DNA of 64,000 nucleotides from the NCBI GenBank assembly GCA_963969365.1, contig OZ017750.1, forward strand, positions 1,116,001-1,180,000, given 5' to 3'. The stretch comes from Asterochloris sp. CNOR1 (Eukaryota > Chlorophyta > Trebouxiophyceae > Trebouxiales > Trebouxiaceae). The first letter of the stretch is position 1; each line of letters starts with the position of its first letter. The notes beneath the pieces were generated by a model that did no database searches, had not been told where the DNA came from, and saw only the letters and a list, made by a program, of their open reading frames with translations. The position numbers were made by a program, and so were the translations under genes. Shown one piece after another: positions 1-10,700 of this stretch.

Positions 1-707
1 CATTCATGCCCTCTGGGCCCCCACACTGCAGGCACCTGGCAGAGCGGTCTGGACCTGGCTGACCCTCTCAACGTGGAGCTGCCAGATGACGGCCTGCCCA
101 CAGGCCTGCCTGACCTAGACCTGCCTCCAGCCGACCCCTTGGGGCAGGATCATCGCGAGCGCAGCAGCCATCTTCTGCAGTTTCCTGGCATGGGCGACCT
201 CACCTCACCAGGGGCGCTGCTGCCCGGCGCACAGGTGAGGGGCATGGCCAGCAAGGTAGCATCTGCCACTGCCACTGCTGCTGGGGTATGCCTGCGGGCG
301 CCTGAAGGCCCTGTGCATGTTTGAGCCAGTCATGATCCAGGGCTGCAGCGGCGCCCCAAGTCTGGCTGGTGCATGCACAGTAGCTTATGCATACCAGATG
401 TCTAGCCACATCTTTTCGGCAGAATCAGTGCAAGCAATGCGGCGCCCCACAGTTCCGCCTGAGCGGTGCTGGGTGCATACAGGGCCTGGCAGACGCCCCA
501 GGAGCGGGGCGGCCAGGCGACTGGGACCAGGCGCAGGGGCATCGTAGTCTGCTGGAGGCTGCAGGGCCTCAGTCCCCTGCGCAGCTGGCGGCCCGCAGCT
601 TCACCATGGAGGGCAGGTCTCCTGCGTACCCCTTCAACTGGAGCCAGTTGGAGAGCCAGGGGCAGCATCGAGACCAGCAGCCCAATGGTGGTGCCAAGCA
701 GCTGTGA
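1..707 (+). CDS. 3' end of an unrecognised gene (two exons visible)
   Basis: Two exons fit one reading frame: 32-234, preceded by an AG acceptor and ending at CAG|GTGAGG, and 423-707, ending in TGA. Splice phase is 0 between them. The first exon is rich in Leu, Pro and Asp (motif GLPDLDLPPADPLG), which reads like a disordered acidic or activation-type segment. The second begins with a CxxC pair (NQCKQCG) followed by Gly/Ala/Gln-rich low-complexity sequence. I do not recognise the family. The gene starts upstream of the window, so its domains cannot be judged. It is convergent with the SKL gene. Confidence 0.45.
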
Positions 708-1151
708 GCCTAGCGCCCCACGCCCCTCCTTCTGCCCGTCAGATTCAGTTCCGCACCGCTTCAGTCCAGACATACTCTTACAAACCCCCTTTCAGCTAGC
801 CAGCATGCACGTCCATGGGAGCAGAGTCACGCTCGCTGCTTTCAAGCACCGGCCAGGAAACAACAAATTCATGTAGTGATGGACGACAGAGCTCCCCCGT
901 CCAGCTGGCCGGGTTCGTCCTGTAGGCAACTCTGTAGCTAATGCCTATGCCTTCCACTTTGTACGACAATTCTAAGAGTGCATGCTGTCTGCATGGACCT
1001 GCTATCTCATGAGGTGTCACAATTTTTGACCCAGGCTCAAATGACTAGTTGGACCTGTTTTCCGTCAGTGTTTGTAAGGTGACCTTCAAGGTGCTGTTCT
1101 GACAGCACAGCTGCCGCTACAGCAATGTCCATGTCCAAGCAGACAACGCCT
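708..1151. other. Convergent 3' intergenic region
   Basis: This is 444 bp between two stop codons on opposite strands. No coding pattern stands out in any frame. A TGTAA motif near 1073 on the + strand could serve as an algal-type poly(A) signal for the left gene, and a TTACA near 778 (TGTAA on the - strand) for SKL. Both are guesses. Confidence 0.4.
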
Positions 1152-2650
1152 TTACTTGTGTTTCAACTTGGCTTTGTTAGCCTGCTCCGCAAACTCTGCC
1201 ACCTGCTCGAGGTTTGGCCAGTCGCCCTTGCACCCAAATTTCATGTAGGTGCCTTTCTTTCCACACAAGTACGGCTCCTTGGTTAACAGCTTGCCCAGTG
1301 CATCCTGCACCTGCTCCAGGATAGAGGCTGCAAGCTGTTCAGAGGAGATGGAGCCTGTGCTTCGCGTCACTTGGATATGCAGCTCTGCCTGCTCATAGGC
1401 TTCTCTCTGAGGTGCATCTTCCTGCGTCTGTGCCGCTTCATCTGCAGCAGGGCGCATGCAGGTGGGACAGTGAGCCAACTGGTGCTGGTTCCTGAAGACA
1501 AAGCATAGCCTGGATTGGCACTGGCGGATAGGCAGGCGGCAACAAAAGCCTGCAGACTAGATAGGACTTGAGACTGAAGCTAACTGATCGACAACCTTAC
1601 AGGCAAAACAGCCCAGCACAAGATGCACTCTTTTGAGCTTGTGAAGGGCAGGCTGCTGGCTTTAGGGCCTCAGCTGTCTTGCTCTCACCAGTCCAGACGG
1701 TGAGCTGCCCAAAGAGGTATTGCATACAATCTGCGGCATGGCAACAGGAGTGCTGCGTTGCACAGGCAATGCTCACCAATCCAGATGGTCAGCTGCCCAA
1801 ACAGGTATCTCCATGCGTTGCCACGGGCAGCGGCGCCTCCCCCTCCCCCGCAGGTGCCGATGCAGGCACGGACCTGGGTAGACAGCTTCTCCAGGACCAG
1901 CACTTCAGCTGCACCCAGGGCTGCCAGCCCTTCTGAAGCCACCAGGCCGTCTATGCTGCAGGGCACAGCCAGGTGCGGGGCCAGGCAGGGAGCAGCATAC
2001 ACATGCACTAGACATGTAGGGAAACATGTCTGCTGGCAGTCACAGACCTCAAGGCAGCCTCAATTGTAGCGCTACACCTATACACAGCCAGCAGACACCC
2101 TGAGGCAAAGGGCTGACTGATCCCTGGTCCCACTGGATGCAGGCGGAGGTGTAAGGAGCGGCCGCATGCAAGGTGCCTCACCTCTGCCCCGTAAGCTGCT
2201 GCAGAATGGCGCAGGTGGCAAGCGGGGTGTACCCCAGCGTGCGGGCAAGCTGCCTGGCCAGCTCGCAGTTCAGCTCTGTGCTGTCGCCCACAAGCGTGAT
2301 GCTGATGCCTTGCAGCCTTGCAGCCAGCGGGGCGTTGAGCCCAGGAACCTGCATGGGCATCAGACAGTGTATGGCACAGCTACAGAGGCGCAGCTGGAGA
2401 GGCGCAGCCATAGAGGCACAGGTGGCTCAGGAGCTGGTCTGGCACCAGGCAGTGACCACACCTGGGGCAGGCGGCGCTGCTGCTGCTCCCTTGCAGACTG
2501 AAATGGCAAGGGCGCCTGCCGCCGCCGTGCACCATCCCCCTTTCCTGCTGTCACTACTGGAGGGGTTCTCTGCCTCACACGGCTGCATGCAGAGGGACCC
2601 CTTCCCTGCCACTGGGCACCTGCATGCAGCCTGCCCTTGAGGCAGTTCAT
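1152..2650 (-). CDS. Shikimate kinase-like protein (SKL type), probably plastid and non-catalytic
   Basis: Four phase-consistent exons: 2650-2462, 2348-2182, 1955-1777 and 1441-1152 (TAA). The protein is about 211 residues. The first exon is Arg/Ala/Gln-rich and looks like a plastid transit peptide. Then comes the shikimate-kinase fold: an ISITLVGD strand where the P-loop should be, a SIDGLVASEGLAALGAAE region that aligns with the kinase EGE/AE segment, RACIGTCGGGGGAA matching the ATGGG loop, and WRYLFGQLTIWID. The usual GxxGxGKS/T is replaced by GDSTELN, so the nucleotide-binding Lys and Ser/Thr are absent. This matches the plant SKL branch, which is related to shikimate kinase but inactive as such; Arabidopsis SKL1 is needed for chloroplast development. 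Family assignment is firm; function is inferred. Head to head with the UQCC6-like gene. Intron 3 holds a degenerate copy of the exon 3 end. Confidence 0.82.
1686..1808 (-). repeat. Duplicated exon-3 end and 5' splice site in SKL
   Basis: A 35-bp block at 1774-1808, spanning the true exon end and GTGAG donor of SKL, recurs at 1686-1720 inside the next intron. The two match at roughly 29 of 35 positions, and the donor (TG|GTGAG) is kept. Confidence 0.7.
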
Positions 2651-2756
2651 GCCACTGCACCCGGTGAGTCCTGCCTATACCTGCTGTCTTGGGTGCCCAG
2701 GATGGAGGCTATTGCATGCAAGGTGATCCATGACCTGGATAGGTCATGCAAGCGAC
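2651..2756. promoter_or_regulatory. Compact bidirectional promoter between SKL and the UQCC6-like gene
   Basis: Only 106 bp separate the two divergent start codons (SKL ATG at 2650 on the - strand, UQCC6-like ATG at 2757 on the + strand). Both promoters and both 5' UTRs must therefore overlap or lie inside the coding regions. No TATA box is evident. Confidence 0.5.
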
Positions 2757-2952
2757 ATGGACTACCTGCGCCTGTATGCCATTGGAGTTGGGTCCCTCTT
2801 GGCCGGGGCAGCAGTTGTACACCACATCTACAAGCCTGACCTGGTGTGGTTGCAGGCCCGAAAGCACATGCGAACAAGTGGCTCTTTGTAGCAACATCTA
2901 TATTGCTCTGCAGACCATCCCAGACGTAGCCAAGGAGTCTGAAGCACATTGA
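2757..2952 (+). CDS. Brawnin/UQCC6-like mitochondrial microprotein (41 residues)
   Basis: Two exons, 2757-2843 and 2914-2952 (TGA), joined in phase 0 across a 70-nt GT-AG intron. The protein has only 41 residues. It opens with MDYLRLYAIG, continues as a single hydrophobic helix (VGSLLAGAAVV), and then has HHIYKPDL/TIPD. The layout of a short N-terminus, one membrane helix and a VVH..Y.PDLTIP motif is that of Brawnin/UQCC6 (DUF4516), an inner-membrane microprotein needed for respiratory complex III assembly in animals. The intron falls inside the signature (PDL|TIPD), so the motif exists only after splicing. A role in complex III assembly is inferred from the family. The J-domain gene starts 100 bp downstream on the same strand. 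Confidence 0.75.
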
Positions 2953-3052
2953 CTGGCCACGCAGCACTGGCGTGCCGCAACATGCAGCTGCCTGCAGCTG
3001 GAGACTGCTGCTGCCCCACACAACGCCAACACACTGGCAGACTACCCCCAAG

Positions 3053-4905
3053 ATGCCGGCTGCCCACAACAGGCTGGCGGCTAAGCGGCAGGTAGCACGT
3101 GGATGCTTCCCTGGTGCCACTGCTGCGTGAGCTTCAGAAAGTGCAAGACTACAATCAATCTTGATCTGTACGCAGGGCACCTGCAAGGCTCTGGCACACA
3201 CCCAGGACACAGCAACACAGCAAGGCTAGCAGGCAGTGGCGCCGCCAATGCACTGCCGTCAGGGCAGCTGCCAGTCCCTATGACATTCTGGGGGTGCCTC
3301 GCGACGCAGATGAGATTGCCATCAAGCGGGCCTATCGCAAGAAGGCACTCAAGCTGCACCCAGATGTCAACAAAGCAGTAAGCTCCGTTTCATGGCCTCC
3401 CTTGCGTCTGCTGCTGTGTCCCACTGGTGCTTATGTGTCTTGGCATCCAATGCTGTCAAGCACAGGGCTGGCTTGCTTTGCACCCTGCATGGCCTGCTTC
3501 GTAAAGGACACACTGGGGCTGACACCTGATGCTGCCTGCGGCCAGATGTTGAAGAGCGCGTTGTGAAGCACGAGCCTGCCACTGGCGTTTACTCTGGGCG
3601 CTGCCTACAGGCAGATGCTGAGGAGCGCTTTGTGGAGTGCAAGATGGCATACCAAACGCTGACAGACCCAGTCAAACGGCGGCGAGCACAGGCCACAGCA
3701 CAGGTGACCTGCTGTTGATGCCTGTGGCCTGGCAGGCTGACATGCTTCATACCGCAGCTCTTTGGTTTGTCAGATCGACATTCTGCAAAGTCAACAGGCT
3801 GCCACATCGTCCCTGCGCTGCAGGCTGAAAGGCAGGTGCATCCTTGGTGCAAGGCACCCTCATAACAGATCCCCAGTCATGACCCTCTGGCCCATTGACT
3901 GCAGGCTGACTTCGACTGGGGCACATTTGTGGACGGAGTCTCCAAGCAGACCAAGGCTTCCTCCAAGGCAGCTGAGGAGGCCTTCTACGGCTTCTCAGAC
4001 TTCTTCAAAGACGTTGACAAGGAGCTGGCAGAACGGCGGGCTCGCCGTGCAGGTGCGCTGCTGCCAGCACCCTGGTTTGGGCAGTCATGCAGGGGGACAC
4101 GCCTGAATTTGTGGGCATTCGGAGCTGGCAGGGCGGCAGGCTCCTGGCAGGTATGCTGGCCCCCGCACCTGTCTACTCCCCCGGGGAGAATTGAGCAGTG
4201 CTGCTGCACGCCCAGGGTGACTGGCAGCAAAGTCATACTCTGGGCACTGCAGGAGAGGCTTGTGAGGCCTGTTATGTTGGATTGAGCTTGTGTAGTGCAG
4301 CAATGTGTTGAGTGGTCGGTCCTCAGCTTGTCTGCAATCTGAAGCTGGCTGCTCCATCTCATCGCCAGCTGCTGCAGATGAGCCTGGCCCTGTCATAGCC
4401 ATCGAATTGCAGTTTAGCAGGGCTATGATGTGCTTGTGTCCCTCAGTACAAAGCAACGTCTGCTGCATGGCTGTGTAGGAAAGGGGCCGCGGACCCTTGC
4501 TGAGGAACTGCGGGACATCGGCGAGGAGTTCATCGAGTTCCTGGAGCAGGGGCTTCAAGCTTTGGAGGGCAGCGCCCCAAAGCGGGGCCAGAGGGCGCCT
4601 GGCAGCAGCACAGCCGACAGCAGTTCTGCAAGTTCGACTAATGAGACCACTGCAAGGTGTGAGGCGTTGGCACCTATTGTGTTGGTGTTGCACTTTGTCT
4701 GTGAGTTTACAGACGAGAGGTCGTCTTCTAACGCTACTCCAGTCGCAGGAGAACCCAAGAGAGTGCAGAAGCACAAGCTCGTCGGGCTGCGGAGGAGGCA
4801 GCTCAGCAGGCAAAGCAAGCACAGCTTCAAGCTCAGCAACGAAAGACATCTGCCGAGGATGAAATCGAGGCAATGTTGCAGGAAATGAAGCGAAACCTGA
4901 AATGA
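3053..4905 (+). CDS. J-domain (DnaJ/Hsp40) protein, probably plastid
   Basis: Exons: about 3053-3091 (start uncertain; ATG 3103 is an alternative), 3237-3377, 3611-3703, 3905-4052, 4479-4656 and 4749-4905 (TGA). Phases agree from exon 2 onward. The N-terminus is basic and Ser/Ala-rich, like a transit peptide. The J domain follows directly: SPYDILGVPRDAD, KRAYRKKALKLHPDVNKA with the HPD motif, and RFVECKMAYQTLTDPVKRRR. A middle segment (FYGFSDFFKDVDKELAERR, then LRDIGEEFIEFLEQGL) and a C-terminal Ala/Gln/Lys coiled coil resemble plastid DnaJ proteins that lack the zinc-finger and client-binding domains. It is expected to stimulate an Hsp70 ATPase. The client is unknown. Intron 2 contains a partial copy of the start of exon 3. 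Confidence 0.82.
3534..3640 (+). repeat. Partial copy of an exon start inside the preceding J-domain gene intron
   Basis: The stretch 3534-3569 resembles 3604-3640, which spans the true acceptor and the first codons of exon 3 (CAGATGCTGAGGAGCGC versus CAGATGTTGAAGAGCGC). The copy also has a CAG just before the exon-like sequence. The copies lie about 70 bp apart. Confidence 0.65.
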
Positions 4906-4997
4906 ACTTCCCAACATAAGCAACACAAAGTTGGGCTATAGTTTGATTCATGAACTGACTCACTGCAGCTTGCATTTCACAGACGTATGCAGCTGCA

Positions 4998-6846
4998 CTA
5001 TTTCTTCAGCGATTGAGACAAGACTGGCTCCATCATTGCAGCCGACAGCTCAGCAATATGCTGGGAGGACTTGACTGACACACAAAAGTCGTGGTTGTGC
5101 CCTGCTGTCAGCTTGCCCTGCAAGCCACAAAGTGCAGTTATCGATTGCCCCTGCCTGAGCCTGCTTTTCGCGTTTCGGAATTTGCTGAAAACCACTGACC
5201 TGAAGTCCTGGCAGGTCGACAAAATGTTGCCACTGATGCCTTGGGAGCCACCTATCCTTTTCTCCATAGATGACTCCCAGCCCTGCAGCACACTGCCCTC
5301 GAGTATTGGTCTTGGCACAGCAGCGTGGAGCCTCCAGACCAAGCTCACTCTGACAAGCATGTCGGCAAGGACTGCATCATGCTGCCCAGATCAAGCTGCT
5401 TTCAGCATGCTGACAGTGGATGTGAGGAGGCTGCCTGCATCATTCTCAACTTACCCAGACGGTGCAGCTGGGCCCAATCTGCAGGCGCTGCTAGGTCTCT
5501 GAACTCATGCTGCCCCAGCACAAAGCCGCTTCTGACTGTCACAAAGCTGAGCATGCCCAGCGTGGTGGTGATGGCATGCTCGTCCATCTCGTGCCCTGCA
5601 GGCACCACAAGCAGAGCTCACTTGCAGCATGAGGTAGCCGAACTGCAGAAGATGCAGCATGCAGAGGGTTTATGCCCAGCTATATGCGGGTGCAGCCTGC
5701 ATACAAAGTCTGCCGTCTTCAGAGCCCACTCCACTTCAGAGAGCACTGGCCGTGACTGTAGGTGTAGATAGGGCATGCACAGCAACGTGACAGGTGCCTT
5801 GCCTGAGAGAGACACAAGTAGCCATCTTTGCAGCCTGTAGGGCAGTGCTCCTAGAAGGGCGCCGATGCAGGCGCAGAGCGTCGGAACGGCAGCTAGTCGC
5901 CTTAAGGATTCCTGCAAGAATGGAGATTTGCATCATGCTGGCTACGGACCTTGTGCACGGAGCATACCCTCACCTGCTCTGTGTCGCCCGGGTTTGTCTG
6001 AAAGAATGGGAACAGAGCCAGCACCTTGCTGTTGGTCCTGGCCTTTCCAGGAGACTCAATTGTCTGGTGGCCATCTGGATCCTGTTCAAGGCTGTTGCTA
6101 ACAGCAAGGGCCATGAATGCACCTGCAAGCATGCTGGGAACCCGTCAAAGGGGTGATTTGGACTGAGGGTGCAGAAACATGTCCTGAACCCACCGATGGA
6201 GTGCCCAATCAGCACCAGCGGGGTGCGTGGAGACATGTGCTGCTGCACATAGTGCAGCTTGTGCAGAATCTGCTGTTTGAGGTCACAGCGCTACAGCAGC
6301 AAGGAGGGTGACGACCTGTTATTCAGGGCTGGCAAATAAGTGGACAAACCCCCGGGAAGGAGATCCATGCTTGCTACATCACAGAATGCATGGGCGATGA
6401 AAATGCACCACACAGCACATGATGTTTGCCTGAAGCATCCAAAGCTGCCATGCGCAAGCAAGCTTGTGCATTCCACTGATTGTTGCCGTACTGGTACCAC
6501 ACAGCACAGCACACCTGCCTGGAGCGACGGGAGCTGTTGGGCCCATGCCCCAGATGTGAGACAGCTCGGATGCTGGCCCGCCCCCGCAGCTGCTCATGTA
6601 GGTGCTCCATGTAGGGAGTGTAGTACCCTGCAAGCTACTGGGACTCAGGAATGGTACCTGCTTTCAGTGCCACATGAGCCTGACACTCGGGAAGCTCCTG
6701 TACCAATGCTTGCCCTGATGGCAGTGAACAGGTGCCAGATGCTGTATCCTGCTAGTCACCTGTGTCGCTCTACAGCCGAGCAGGGCCCCACCCACCTGCA
6801 GCTCCAGGGTTGCCTGGAATGATCAATATCTGAAGCTCCTCTGTAC
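4998..6846 (-). CDS. LDAH: Lipid droplet-associated hydrolase (LDAH) family alpha/beta hydrolase
   Basis: Exons on the - strand: 6846-6796, 6627-6515, 6290-6194, 6122-5974, 5911 to about 5816, 5755 to about 5700 (donor unresolved), 5595-5455, 5282-5200 and 5117-4998 (TAG). In order they show EELQILIIPGNPG plus GYYTPYMEHLHEQLRG (the LDAH N-terminal signature), VSHLGHGP, then LVLIGHSIGG carrying the nucleophile Ser in a GHSIG elbow, FPFFQTNPGD, LGVIYGEKDRWLP (the Asp strand), and AGHNHDFCVS, which supplies the catalytic His. LDAH proteins are lipid/sterol-ester-associated serine hydrolases on lipid droplets. The first exon lies upstream of 6846 and was not identified; phase says it must end with one extra base. 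The gene is head to head with MET1. Confidence 0.8.
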
Positions 6847-7752
6847 CTGTCAGGCACAGGAACAGCTCCCTCAGAGTCCAGTGATGTCTGGCCTGCACAT
6901 GTGCCTGCAACTTTTTAGTGAATCACCGCTTGCATCAAGGCCATAACAGTCCGTGGGCTGGCCGCTGACAAGAAGTGATCTCCGCCAGTGCTGCATTGGC
7001 TCAAGCAGTGTGAATGCCCTCCTGTGGCGCTGTCTGCTAGTGACCCATCTCCAGCTAATGTGCACCCGTCTAGGCCAGCCTACTCTGGCTAGCATTTCAT
7101 GGGTGATCACAACCAGGAATCGAGCACAAGGCTGTGTGTTTGACCTTAACACATCCCTGATGGCTGTTGGGGGCCTGTGCCCATCAAACTGGTCAAAAGT
7201 TTGACCAGGACTTTCTGAGGTCTGGAATTGCTTTCCGGCGCATTGCTGCGTTGCAAACTCAAACGCAAGGCCTAGAAACAAGTGAGAGCTCTTGCCAAAG
7301 TCGACCTGATCTATCACTTCAGTGCAGGTCATTTGCTTGCCAGGCCTGACCCTTCCAGGTGCTTGCAGCAGAGCAAGACTGAGAACCTTGGGCTCGCGGG
7401 TCACATGCACCAGCAAGCACTGCAGGGCCCTGTGGGCTGCCCATGGTGCCATCAGCACCGTGCCAGACACACCTGGCAGTCTTCTGGTATCAGGAGCCAA
7501 AGGTCTGACCACGCACCCATCCAGCTTGATGCGTCTGCAAGCACCCGCTGCATGCACAGCGTGAGCCTCAAAGACAAGTCTGGCTTGCAGGCAGACAGCG
7601 GCTCCTACACAGAGCTGCAGGCAGCTGAGACGCACGCAGGTAAGCCTGGGGGCCAGCCAAGCTTGCTGCAAACTTGCAGCCATGCCTGCCCTGCAAATGC
7701 GTGAATGCTGGTGCGTCACTGCTGCCCCCATGTGCCCCGGGCCTGACTGCAG
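6847..7752. other. Head-to-head region holding unresolved first exons of LDAH and MET1
   Basis: Both flanking genes lack a visible start codon, so their first exons should lie here. On the + strand, MET1 needs an exon ending in phase 0. On the - strand, LDAH needs one ending with a single extra base. Several ATG...GT combinations satisfy these rules, and I could not choose among them. Confidence 0.5.
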
Positions 7753-10700
7753 GGGCGCCAGCAGCGACGCCTGCTTGCCGCAGCAGCAGCAGATGTCCAG
7801 GCAGAGTCTACTGCAAAGGAGGATAACCAGGGCGAGGAGTATGAGGTGTGCAGCAGCATCTGCCATGCGCTTGTTGCAGCTGGCCAGCATGCCACCTCCC
7901 AGCATTGCAGGTGCTGCTATGTGCAGCAGCATGATTGCATGGGGATGCTTGCTGGCCACCACACCCACACGCTGGGCCACACAGCAGCGCATTCCGTGGA
8001 GTGATCGCACCAGGGGTGGGCAAACAATGGGCACCTGGGCTGCAGCAGGAGGACAGTATGGTGCCCAATTGCTGCCAGGCAGCCAACTGCTCTTGTTGCA
8101 GATACTCGCGGCAGCGATGGCCCCATCTGTCTGCAGCAGCCTCAGCCATGCTGTTGCAATGACCTGCTGGCTGCTGCTGACCGCGTCCGCTGCCCAGGTG
8201 CAATGCTCAGCGCATGCTGCAAGGGTCTCAAATGAGCTCCCAGCTCATGAATGGGTGAGGCCTGACACAGGCCAGCTGTCCTGCAGGTTTACCTCACAAA
8301 GCCTCTTGGCGTCAAGTTTGCGCGGGGCAACGACTCTGGGGTGTACGTCCTGGCATCAGCCAAGGAGTATGGCAACACAGACCCTCAGATAGAGGTGGGA
8401 GGCAGCAATCGCCCACTGCGTTGCACAGGCTCTGGCAGTGCAATCTGGGTGGCTGGACATCATGCGCTGGCGTGAGCTGCTCCGCTGCGTAGTCCTGGCT
8501 GGGTCGGACTCTGCAAACTGCTAACATGGCCATCTGCTCTGCCTCTGCGGTCAGAGACTTTCAGGCTGAACAATGGCTGCTTCACACCAGGAAACTGCTC
8601 TGCTTGGCAGTCACAGACCGCACAAACCTTACCATCTCCCCCTGCAGGCCAGCAGCATCTTGCAAACTGCCCTGCTCTGCAGTTCCCGGTCGCCCAGTTG
8701 AGAGCGTGGCCCTGCAGCCTGTCAACTGAGTGTTTCCCTGTTGCACACTCTGGAGTAATTGCCGTTGTCCTCCGTGACAATGCACATGTCACAGGCTGCT
8801 CAAAGTGTCGTCTTGGTCCTGCATCATGGCACAAAGCTCTCTACTGTTGCACATTGTGCACAACCCACCGTGGCCCTGCAGGCCGGTGACAAGGTGCTCC
8901 AGGTGAGTGCCTCCTTTGGTGCGGATGTGTGGGACGCCAAGAACTACGGGCAGGTCATGTACGCCATCAAGACCAGGAATGGGGAGGTCTACATGCGCAT
9001 GCTGCGCAGGGGCGGTGACATGAGCATCCTGGAGGTGAGTTGTAGGCCCAACTTCACCAAAAAGCTGACAGCTGGGCTGTGCACCTCGGGCTGGTGGGGG
9101 TGTCAAGGCAGGCTGGTTCACCTGGGCATCTTATAGTGGCCAGCAGGCTGCCTTGGGATGCAGCGCAGCTTGCAGGGTGTGAGCATCCTGGGGGAGAGCT
9201 GCAGGCTGCCATGTGGCAGGTCTGTCAATGCAGCACAGGCTGGGCAGTAATTGGCAGCCTGGAGGTGGGCTGCAAGCTGCCATGCATGGGCAGCTCAGCC
9301 TAGGCAACAAAGTGTGATCCGGAGGTCCCTCGCAGGCTGCCCTTGCCTAAGGCAGTGCAGGCACGGTCACCTAAAGACTTGTGAGCTGGACCGCTAACTG
9401 TCAGACGCCAGAACCATGCCTTATGCTCTGGCTCGCAGGGTGCTGCGTGTGATTGCTCCACGGCAGGCTAATCATGCAGCCTGAGCGTTTGCCTGGTCCT
9501 GCACTGACACTCCAGAGGGGCCCTTCAGCAGTGCTTTCAGCTGGGCACCTATATGCTGTCATGAAGAGTAGACCTGACAACATGACTTGCATGTCACATG
9601 GTTCCTGCTGGAGAACAGGAGGATGGCCCCTGACCGCATGAATGCTGAGACGAGTGACTAGGTGCGTCACGGCTCCTGCTTGCAGGAAAAGGAGATGACT
9701 GATGCAGAGCGGCGCTGGCGTGACGAGCGGAGCGGGGGCAACTACGGGCAGGGCACCAAGGAGATGCAGCAGCGGCGTTACATTGACCGGCGGGAGGCCG
9801 AGCGCAAGAGAAGGGAGCTGTTTGATGATGCGCTGGAGAAGTACCAGGCCAAGGACATTGAGGGAGTGAGTCATGGAAGCCTGGTCTGGCCGTTGACCGT
9901 CGACAGTTGAGAGATAAGAGTGCAGTCTCTGCTGGGCGGGGTTCCTGCTGCTCTTTGGCGGCGTGGGAGCTTGGTGCGGCCACAGGGCAGAGGGGCCTCT
10001 CGGTGACTGCAGCTCGGTGCCTGACCATGCCATTGAGAAAGAGCAGACCATAAGACATGGATCGGACACCTCTTACCTGCCTGTTGCAAGTGGCACAAAG
10101 TACTCTGCTGTTGATAGGCGGGGATGAGGCATGAAGGGCAGGTTGCAGTCCGACGGCTGGAGGTGCCCGAACGACAATGCATTGGGAAAGCTCCACCCCG
10201 ATGACATTGGAGGGCGAGTCCAACTGGAAGTGTTCTCTGGCTGTCACGCAATGTTACACATTGAGGAGAAGCTGCAGCCTTGCAGGCCAAACCACCACTC
10301 CTGCCTGAAAAGTAATGTCAGGCAGCTCATTCTTGCACGAACATTGACCTCCCTGACTACTAGCAGGAAGCTGAACATGCCTGTTGGCCCTGCCGGCAGC
10401 AGTGCAGCAGTCACCTGTGGTTGTGTCTTGGCTGAGAGCGCTGAAGTGGCATCCAGCAATCACCATTCTGCTTTACCTGGGCAGCTCCTGCATCAGCAAG
10501 GCTTTGGCTTGCAGTAGTCATGTTGGCAGCCAGAGTCCATGGAGGACATGGGTAGCGTGGCCGGCAGCCACAACTGCTAGGGTCCTGATCAGTTGCTGCA
10601 GTGGCCAAGACAGGCAGGTTGCCAGACGCTACAGGGCAGCAGCGGCATGGCTTGCTTCCTGCTGTGCAGGCTCTGGTGGACTTTGAGAATGTGCTGTCTC

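Noticed and set aside
6871-8034. 387-codon open frame on the - strand
   Set aside because: It overlaps a confirmed MET1 exon in antisense and the upstream side of LDAH, starts without a convincing context and has no motif. It looks like a chance frame in GC-rich DNA.
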